Part shown: positions 61,432-64,000 of the stretch, one piece after another
Position numbering within the stretch: position 1 is the stretch's first letter
Layout of the letters: every line of letters starts with the position of its first letter
Position numbers and translations under genes: made by a program
NCBI RefSeq assembly: GCF_028736035.1
Contig: NZ_CP117866.1
Location: forward strand, 5,704,001-5,768,000
Length of the DNA stretch: 64,000 nt
Direction: 5' to 3'
Source: Streptomyces sp. T12
GTDB lineage: Bacteria > Actinomycetota > Actinomycetes > Streptomycetales > Streptomycetaceae
The notes under the pieces: generated by a model
What the model saw: only the letters and a program-made list of their open reading frames with translations
Databases searched by the model: none
What the model was told of the DNA's origin: nothing

Positions 61432-62049
61432 ATGGACACGCTGCCGTTCGACGCGGTGCTGTGCGACTTCGACGGAGTCGTGCACCTGTGGGATCCCGAC
61501 GGGATGGCCTCGCTGGACCGGGCCTGGGGCCTGACCGAGGGCACGCTCGCAGCAGCAGCGTTCGATGGCGAGCTTCTGCAGGCAGCCGTCACGGGACGTC
61601 TGAGCGACGAACAGTGGCGGGGCCAGGTCGCCCAGGCCCTGGCCCCGGTCTGCGGATCACCGGAACGGGCCCGGGGGCTCGTCGAGGCATGGAGCGGGCT
61701 CACCGGCCGGGTCGACCCTGACGTTGTGGATCTGCTCGCCGTGCTCCGCACGAGGGTGCCGGTGGTCCTGGTCTCCAACGCGACGACCCGGCTGGAGGCA
61801 TATCTTTCCGCGATCGGGTTGGACGAGGCGTTCGACGTAGTGATCAACACAGCCCGGATCGGGGTGGCCAAGCCCGACCGGCGCGTCTTCGACATAGCCG
61901 CCCAGCGGGTCGGAGCCGATCTCAAGCGTTGTCTGTTCGTCGATGACACCGCCGCCCATGTCACCGCAACACAGGCGGCAGGGGCGACCGGCGTGCACTA
62001 CCAGCACATCAAGCAACTGCGCGCCGCGGCCGCACCGCTACTGGACTGA
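61432..62049 (+). CDS. HAD-superfamily hydrolase (subfamily IA)
   Basis: 205 residues. Motif I DFDGVV, motif II VVLVSNATT, motif III Lys in GVAKPDRRVF and motif IV FVDDTAAHV; helical cap ~16-85. The active-site residues are complete. Typical activities are small phosphoester hydrolysis. First gene of the last block, monocistronic. Confidence 0.87.
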   Translation: MDTLPFDAVLCDFDGVVHLWDPDGMASLDRAWGLTEGTLAAAAFDGELLQAAVTGRLSDEQWRGQVAQALAPVCGSPERARGLVEAWSGLTGRVDPDVVDLLAVLRTRVPVVLVSNATTRLEAYLSAIGLDEAFDVVINTARIGVAKPDRRVFDIAAQRVGADLKRCLFVDDTAAHVTATQAAGATGVHYQHIKQLRAAAAPLLD

Positions 62050-62115
62050 CCGGCCACCCGCCCCCCTACGACGCTGGCTTCGAGTGTTGCTGCTCCTCAC
62101 CGACACAACCACCTG

Positions 62116-63141
62116 TCATCTCCGGTACCGCTGCGCCACTGCCGCGAAGGCGGCCTTGGGTTCCCATTCCATGTCGGGGTAGGTCTGCCCCCGGCGCCCT
62201 TCGAGGAGTTTGACGATGCCCAGGCCGGCCCGGTCCAAGTCGTCCCGGGGATCGCCGTCGGGGCGGTGCGGGTAGCCGGGCAAGGCGAACAGGAACACGA
62301 ACGCGCTGTCCACGCCCTCGGTCTCGAAGATCTCCAGCAGTTCGCTCAGATATGCGGCCTGGCCGGCCTCGTCACGCTCGTATATGCCGTTCAGCCGTAC
62401 TGGTGCCTTGGTTTCCGGGTCGTACTCGACCACTTCCAGCACCCGCCCACCGCGGTCTCCCGCGCCGCGGTAGGCCGCGGTGCCGAACCCGGTGATGGCG
62501 AGCGGCTTCGGGCCTTGGGCCAGGGAGCGCACCGCGTCCCGGAACCGGTCGGCGACCCCGGCGGAGCGGATCAGCTCGAACGTCACCAGGTCGAAGGGAG
62601 TCCAGTCGACCTGCTCGAACTGGATGGATGCGTAGGTGAGCTCGCCCTGGAAGCACGCGCGGACCGTGGCCGCGGCGTCGCCGAGGAATGCGTTGATGCG
62701 CACGCCCAGCTCACGCATCGCTTCGGCCCGCCGCTCGGGTTGGCTCATCAGCTGCTCGACCCGTTCCTCGGGGCTCTCCCCGGGCAGGAACCCGCGGTTC
62801 ATCACGCTCAGCTCGACCCCTGCGACGAACACGACTGTGGCCCCCTGCTGCCGGAGCCGTTCCGCTCGCTCGGCGCAGTCGCGGAGCAGCGTGAGGATCC
62901 GCTCCGGGTCCAGCTCCAGCGGATAGGGCGAGAACCAGACCTCCAGGCCGAGCCCGGCGGCGGCACCGGCGGCCAGCTCCAAGCGGTCCGGGGCACCGCC
63001 GATGATCTGGACCGCGTTGCAGTGCAGGTCGTCGCGGATGACGGCGAGCTCGCGCCGGACCACCGCGGGGTCGAAGTGCTCGCGGGATATCCGGCCGTGC
63101 ACGACGAATCCGGTGTCGTAGGTCATTCCTCTTGCTCGCAT
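62116..63141 (-). CDS. TIM-barrel-like protein of unknown function
   Basis: 341 residues from ATG at 63141 with GGAGG upstream. GMTYDTGFVVHG, VIRDDLHCNAVQIIGGAPDR, GLEVWFSPYPLELDP, ATVVFVAGVELSVMNRGFLP, WTPFDLVTFELIRS and ITGFGTAAYRGAGDRG mark successive strands of a barrel with acidic residues at strand ends, as in glycosidase folds. I recall relatives being labelled 'abortive phage infection protein' in Streptomyces annotations, but I see no direct evidence for that role. No signal peptide. Divergent from a TetR gene with a strong operator between. Confidence 0.7.
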   Translation of the reverse strand: MRARGMTYDTGFVVHGRISREHFDPAVVRRELAVIRDDLHCNAVQIIGGAPDRLELAAGAAAGLGLEVWFSPYPLELDPERILTLLRDCAERAERLRQQGATVVFVAGVELSVMNRGFLPGESPEERVEQLMSQPERRAEAMRELGVRINAFLGDAAATVRACFQGELTYASIQFEQVDWTPFDLVTFELIRSAGVADRFRDAVRSLAQGPKPLAITGFGTAAYRGAGDRGGRVLEVVEYDPETKAPVRLNGIYERDEAGQAAYLSELLEIFETEGVDSAFVFLFALPGYPHRPDGDPRDDLDRAGLGIVKLLEGRRGQTYPDMEWEPKAAFAAVAQRYRR

Positions 63142-63193
63142 CGTGGTGACGTCCTCCCTGTCGGTCTCGGTCGGGCCGACGCTGACAGGAAAA

Positions 63194-63223
63194 GTGCGTG
63201 CACGCAAGTTTGCGTGCACGCAC
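63194..63223. promoter_or_regulatory. Double palindromic operator
   Basis: GTGCGTGCACGCAA (63194-63207) and TTGCGTGCACGCAC (63210-63223) are inverse copies with a 2-bp spacer. Each contains the self-complementary TGCGTGCACGCA, centres 16 bp apart. It lies 20 bp before the TetR start and 52 bp before the divergent gene. Confidence 0.75.
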
Positions 63224-63243
63224 CAGTGTGGAACGCTGACACC

Positions 63244-63900
63244 GTGACGACGCCACCACCCGGGCTGCGGGAGCGGAAGAAGCAGGCCACGCGCGAGGCG
63301 CTACGCGAGGCGGCCCTGCGCCTGGCCGTGGAGCGCGGACCGGACCAGGTGCGGGTCGAGGACATCGCCGAGGCGGCCGGGGTCTCGCCGCGCACCTACA
63401 ACAACTACTTCGCCAGCCGCGAGCAGGCGATCGTCTCCGCTGTCACCGCGGACCGGGAGGCGCAGATCGCGGCGGCGGTGGCGGCCCGGCCCGCAGAAGT
63501 GCGCCTGGCTGACGCCGTCACCGAAGCAGTGGTCGAGCAGTACACGAACACCGGTGAGCACGAACACCGGGCGCTGCTGCTGATCACCACCCGGACCGCG
63601 CTGCTCGACGCGTTCCTCGACGCCACCGCCGGCATCGAGCCCCCTCTCACGGCGGTGATCGCCGAACGCATCGGTGACGCCGGAGCGCACACAGCCCGCG
63701 TTCTCGCGGCAAGCGTGGCCGCAGCGGTGCGCATCGCGCTGGAAGGCTGGCTCCAGCCGGCCGAGAACGCAGAGGCCGCCGGGAGTCTCGGTGCCGGAGG
63801 ACTGGTCGTGCCCTCCGGCTCACTGCCCGACCAGCTCCGCGCGGCACTGTCCCCGCTCACGCCCGCGTTCGACGCCGCCGAGCGACGCGCCCAGCCGTGA
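63244..63900 (+). CDS. TetR-family regulator
   Basis: 218 residues from GTG. HTH ~10-60 (ATREALREAALRLAVERGPD, GVSPRTYNNYFASREQAI). Helical ligand domain with Ala-rich segments. It probably represses itself and the divergent TIM-barrel gene through the palindromes at 63194-63223. Last gene in the window. Confidence 0.87.
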   Translation: MTTPPPGLRERKKQATREALREAALRLAVERGPDQVRVEDIAEAAGVSPRTYNNYFASREQAIVSAVTADREAQIAAAVAARPAEVRLADAVTEAVVEQYTNTGEHEHRALLLITTRTALLDAFLDATAGIEPPLTAVIAERIGDAGAHTARVLAASVAAAVRIALEGWLQPAENAEAAGSLGAGGLVVPSGSLPDQLRAALSPLTPAFDAAERRAQP

Positions 63901-64000
63901 AGTCGACCCGACTGGGGCATCTGCTGGACAAACAGTAGATCCGGAACATGCCGATGCGCCCGGCCGTCATCATCCTCGTCAGCCGATGCAACCGTAGATG

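Overview
The window is high-GC actinobacterial DNA, almost certainly from a Streptomyces chromosome. The evidence is the strong GC bias, frequent GTG/TTG starts, many 4-bp GTGA/ATGA gene overlaps, and family content (nSTAND ATPases, DUF2690, DUF3533, DUF418, MmyB-type XRE regulators, TetR/SDR pairs, secreted lectin and arabinofuranosidase proteins).

Layout. The dominant structural feature is a ladder of att-like repeats of about 205 bp, beginning at about 5951, 14208, 36896, 52308, 55068 and 61053. A seventh copy (18996-19131) has lost its core. Each intact copy has a hairpin terminator, the last 46 nt of a tRNA-Gly gene read on the minus strand, a conserved 11-bp extension, and about 75 bp further on two pairs of helically phased direct repeats that look like integrase arm sites. 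No copy carries the 5' half of the tRNA, so the functional tRNA-Gly should lie beyond the right edge. Decayed tyrosine-integrase pieces sit just left of copies 1 and 5 and probably left of the coreless copy. I read the window as serial accretion of at least seven integrative elements at one tRNA-Gly, each leaving a cargo block.

Cargo. Block 0 (1-5950): a conflict/immunity-type operon of TIR protein, membrane pseudokinase with a PQQ propeller, small helical protein and nSTAND1 NTPase, beside a divergent XRE regulator. The TIR and helical proteins end with, and the NTPase begins with, the same short Gly-rich motif, the arrangement of amyloid-signalling effector/NLR pairs. Block 1 (6157-14207): a redox/efflux set (NmrA-like protein, two SDRs, 4Fe-4S protein, DUF3533 membrane protein, alpha/beta hydrolase) with two TetR genes and one palindromic operator repeated at four promoters. 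Block 2 (14414-about 19000): secreted peptidoglycan-binding proteins and two membrane-anchored HTH proteins, one with an external peptidoglycan-binding domain. Block 3 (19132-36895): a poly-gamma-glutamate pgsB-pgsC cluster with a double Cache/HAMP membrane protein, an NlpC/P60-like protein with Ser in place of Cys, a GT39 glycosyltransferase, an antiporter, an ABC exporter, two DUF418 paralogues, a 180-bp MITE and a two-component system. Block 4 (37100-52307): TetR/SDR/MmyB, a PaoABC-like exported molybdenum aldehyde oxidoreductase with XdhC, MoaA and MoaE, an orphan histidine kinase, MarR with an orphan binding protein, and a decayed LysR. Block 5 (52534-55067): a GH43-AbfB enzyme and an integrase remnant. 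Block 6 (55274-61052): a transposase remnant, an ECF sigma factor with a membrane partner, a truncated GH62, and a lectin-linked secreted protein. Block 7 (61260-end): a HAD hydrolase, a TIM-barrel-like protein and a TetR regulator.

All functions are inferred from reading the translations; no database search was run.
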